Assembly: GCA_900104855.1 (NCBI GenBank)
Contig: FNSS01000001.1
Coordinates: forward strand, 4,712,001-4,776,000
Reading direction: 5' to 3'
DNA length: 64,000 nt
Source: Rhizobiales bacterium GAS188
GTDB taxonomy: Bacteria > Pseudomonadota > Alphaproteobacteria > Rhizobiales > Beijerinckiaceae
Below the pieces are notes generated by a model. It was not told the origin of the DNA and ran no database searches. It was given only the letters and a program-made list of their open reading frames with translations. Positions 62,217 to 64,000 of this stretch are shown one piece after another; position 1 is the stretch's first letter, and each line of letters starts with the position of its first letter. A program made the position numbers and the translations under genes.

Positions 62217-62756
62217 CTAAAATGCCGTGCAGAGCAATTTCCCGCCGAGGGCTGCGCCAGGCGGCCCCAGACCCGCGACCTGCGGGCGCGATAGCACGTT
62301 GACGCATGGCTCGTTGAATAGCTGGTAGCGGTCGCCGGATGATGGAGCCGCGTGCCTTTTGCGCTTCGCCCGTCGCTGTTCGTTCGTCCAGCGTTTGATG
62401 TCGCCGCGCTGCATCTCGGGCCGGATCACGTCGGCCTTAAGCATGGCGGCGAAGTCGTGAGCGTCGAGCTTGGTCAGCTCGTAAAGTGTCATCCACGAGG
62501 GCGGGAGATGTAGCGCATGCGCTACAAGCCTTTCGCACTCCGCGACATTGATCAGGCGATATGTCGTGTCGCGCTTGAAGGGCAACTTCGTTTTGATCGC
62601 CCGCTCCCACTCGCCATGGCGACCGCTTCACGCATGGCGATCAGCTCCTGCCCAGTCTCGAAGATCGAGGCCACCGCCCTTTTGCCAGGCGGAGCGGATA
62701 CGCTCGCACCATTGGTCGACCGTCAAGGTGTTGGGGATGTCGAGAGTCGTTTGCAT
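62217..62756 (-). pseudogene. DUF3102-like element gene with two compensating frameshifts
   Basis: ATG 62756 has GGGAGG upstream and begins MQTTLDIPNTLTVDQW. After RSAWQK the expected continuation AVASIFETGQELIAMREAV is found in another frame (an extra base near 62693). The first frame then resumes with HGEWERAIKTKLPFKRDTTYRLINVAE through LPPSWMTLYELTKLDAHDF (a base lost near 62627). The pattern matches small mobile-element proteins of the DUF3102 kind. The last 35 residues before the stop at 62217 look unrelated, so the 3' end may also be damaged. As it stands no full protein is made. Confidence 0.65.
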
Positions 62757-63173
62757 CTCGTCCTCCCGAATCAAAACGCCCTCGGACGGAGCAACCATCC
62801 GAAGGCGCTTACTGGACACTGGGTGCGGCGCACGCTTCCACATGAACCACAAATCCGCGATAAGCTGAAGCCGTTCGCGCCCCTTCATGACCCTACGGGC
62901 TAGTTCGAGCGTCGTCATCGGCTCGCCCTCGGCCTGTCTCAAGGCAGAAAGGACGAAGCGCGCCATTTCGCCCCTGAAAGCGGCGTGAGCGATTGAAGCC
63001 TTCTTGGGCTTGCCGAGGTCGGCGCTTGGATCGAACAGGCGGATTGTCGCCTCGATATGGGTAAGGCTCGCTACCGGCTCGCGTAGGACGCGCTCGGCTT
63101 CCTCGACCTGGCCGGCGATCTCGCGGCGCTTATGGATTAAGCCAGAAGCGGCGTTGGGGCGTTCCTTGTCCAC
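62628..63173 (-). CDS. Hypothetical element protein, probably frameshifted at its C-terminus
   Basis: The GTG at 63173 starts a frame whose first 98 residues look like a real small protein: NAASGLIHKRREIAGQVEEAERVL, HIEATIRLFDPSADLGKP and RGEMARFVLSALRQAEGEPMTTLELARRVMKG. From about residue 100 the sequence loses this character and the frame runs on through the start of the next gene until 62628. The true end is therefore unclear, and a frameshift near 62880 is likely. The preserved part resembles helical, winged-helix-like proteins common in mobile elements. Confidence 0.5.
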   Translation of the reverse strand: MDKERPNAASGLIHKRREIAGQVEEAERVLREPVASLTHIEATIRLFDPSADLGKPKKASIAHAAFRGEMARFVLSALRQAEGEPMTTLELARRVMKGRERLQLIADLWFMWKRAPHPVSSKRLRMVAPSEGVLIREDEMQTTLDIPNTLTVDQWCERIRSAWQKGGGLDLRDWAGADRHA

Positions 63174-63221
63174 GTCATACTATTGGGTGGGGATTGCGGG
63201 GATTGGGCGACGAAGCAGCGA

Positions 63222-63323
63222 ATGAATGCCTGGGAGAGAGCGACCGCCATTCTCGGCGTGGCTTTCGCGCTTATAGGCGTGGCGTGCGCGATCTATTTGG
63301 CTTGGCGGCTGAGTCCACACTAG
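63222..63323 (+). CDS. Possible 33-aa single-pass membrane peptide
   Basis: ATG 63222 to TAG 63323 encodes a short peptide with one strongly hydrophobic helix (AILGVAFALIGVACAIYLAW) between charged ends. No good ribosome-binding site is seen. It resembles small phage-type membrane proteins but may be chance coding. The remaining sequence from 63174 to 63638 shows no other gene. Confidence 0.3.
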   Translation: MNAWERATAILGVAFALIGVACAIYLAWRLSPH

Positions 63324-63638
63324 GCAAGCGCGGCCGAGAAGGCGACGGTCCGCTTGGTGAGGTTGCTACATAATACCGCTACAAAGTGGCCGCCGCCCCG
63401 TGTGCCGTAGTGTTGTCGCGAGGCGACGGCCTTGCCTTGGGCGGTGTAAGACCTGGAAGGGAAAACCACCGCCCTGGCTCACGCTTTGCCGTTACATGCG
63501 ACTCGCGTGATCTCTGGAATGATAGCCGCGCCCGATGGCGTGTGGCGCTGGCCCTGCCAGAGCCGGGAATGGACACACCCGATCGCCCTGGCGCCGGCCG
63601 GGACGGATCGAGAGGCCGCTGTGCCACGACGCGGACGC

Positions 63639-64000
63639 ATGAATGTACGTTATCGGGTCGAGCTGAGCCAAGCCGAACGCGGCGAGCTCACCGCGATGTT
63701 GAGTGGGGGCAAGCATGCTGCCCGCAAGCTCAAGCGAGCCCAGATATTGCTGGCGGCCGATGCCGGCCGCAGCGACGAGGAAATTGCCTGCACCGTGGCA
63801 GTGGGCGGCTCCACCGTGTACCGGACCAAGCGGCGCTTTGTGGAAGGCAATCTGGAGCGGGCGCTGAGCGAGGAGCCTCGCCCTGGGGCGGAGCGCAAGC
63901 TCACCGGCAAGGAAGAAGCCTTGCTGGTTGCAATGGCCTGCGCGCGCCCTCCGGAGGGCAGCGCCCGCTGGACGCTGGAGCTGCTGGCCGGTGCGATGGT
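63639..64000 (+). CDS. IS630-family transposase, N-terminal part, cut by window edge
   Basis: The open frame runs off the right end. The 120 visible residues form the helix-turn-helix region of an IS630-type transposase: YRVELSQAERGELTAMLSGG, RKLKRAQILLAADAG, then SDEEIACTVAVGGSTVYRTKRRF and an ERKLTGKEEALLVAMAC segment before GSARWTLELLAGAM. The catalytic DDE domain would follow outside the window. ATG 63639 is used; an in-frame GTG lies six codons upstream. Left terminal repeat not identified. Confidence 0.85.
   Translation, partial: MNVRYRVELSQAERGELTAMLSGGKHAARKLKRAQILLAADAGRSDEEIACTVAVGGSTVYRTKRRFVEGNLERALSEEPRPGAERKLTGKEEALLVAMACARPPEGSARWTLELLAGAM

Larger units (their letters stand above)
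56831..64000. mobile_element. Integrated element with P4-type integrase, left end in view
   Basis: The left boundary is placed between the truncated ABC-F gene and the integrase. To the right lie an integrase, an excisionase-like small gene, several short hypothetical genes in overlapping order, a Toprim-like gene, decayed genes and an IS630 transposase. The right end is outside the window, so direct repeats (att sites) cannot be matched. There is no tRNA at the left junction. Confidence 0.7.

Overview
The window is high-GC DNA with dense operons, ATGA stop/start overlaps and many Mo-hydroxylase, Liv-type transport, GntR, MarR and M81 genes. This gene content fits an alphaproteobacterium, most likely Hyphomicrobiales. 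That placement is an inference from gene families; no rRNA or marker gene is present.

Region 1 (1-22159) is a catabolic and transport block. A truncated DmpA-type peptidase is followed by a leftward molybdenum hydroxylase operon (coxL-M-S, with a CoxG domain fused to the small subunit). A divergent GntR/UTRA regulator comes next. Rightward operons then encode a PxpA/LamB-YcsF protein, NADPH:F420 reductase, a complete coenzyme F420 pathway (cofE, cofD, cofC, fbiC), a fold-type II PLP enzyme, a two-subunit CoA-transferase, an F420-type LLM oxidoreductase and a five-gene branched-chain-amino-acid-type ABC importer. Three copies of one palindrome, TGGTNCTA-N4-TAGNACCA, lie next to coxL, before pxpA and before the PLP gene. 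They suggest that the neighbouring GntR protein controls the whole set. My reading is a single F420H2-dependent degradation pathway for an unknown nitrogenous or cyclic substrate.

Region 2 (22190-34342) is a six-gene leftward operon I cannot assign: two paralogous 143-aa proteins, then proteins of 1152, 100, about 170 and 2301 aa. The large proteins look beta-rich and lack obvious signal peptides or membrane segments.

Region 3 (34573-55697) holds mixed housekeeping and catabolic genes. These include a YggS homologue, a formate-dehydrogenase-like molybdoenzyme, DusA with a thioesterase, tRNA-Arg(ACG), two cell-wall lipoproteins (an L,D-transpeptidase and a GH25 muramidase), a MarR/RclC-like divergent pair, an EamA exporter, an XRE-cupin regulator beside an M81 hydrolase and a solute-binding protein, two cysteine hydrolases, a GMC oxidoreductase, HU, a dihydroxyphthalate-decarboxylase-like protein, a DUF1932 dehydrogenase and an intradiol dioxygenase.

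Region 4 (about 56830-64000, running off the right edge) is an integrated element. A P4-type tyrosine integrase lies beside an ABC-F gene that has lost its N-terminal half. Small hypothetical genes follow, with a frameshifted Toprim-like gene, decayed genes and the start of an IS630-type transposase. Short in-frame 15-bp minisatellites with a CTTGGC-like core recur in three unrelated genes across the window.
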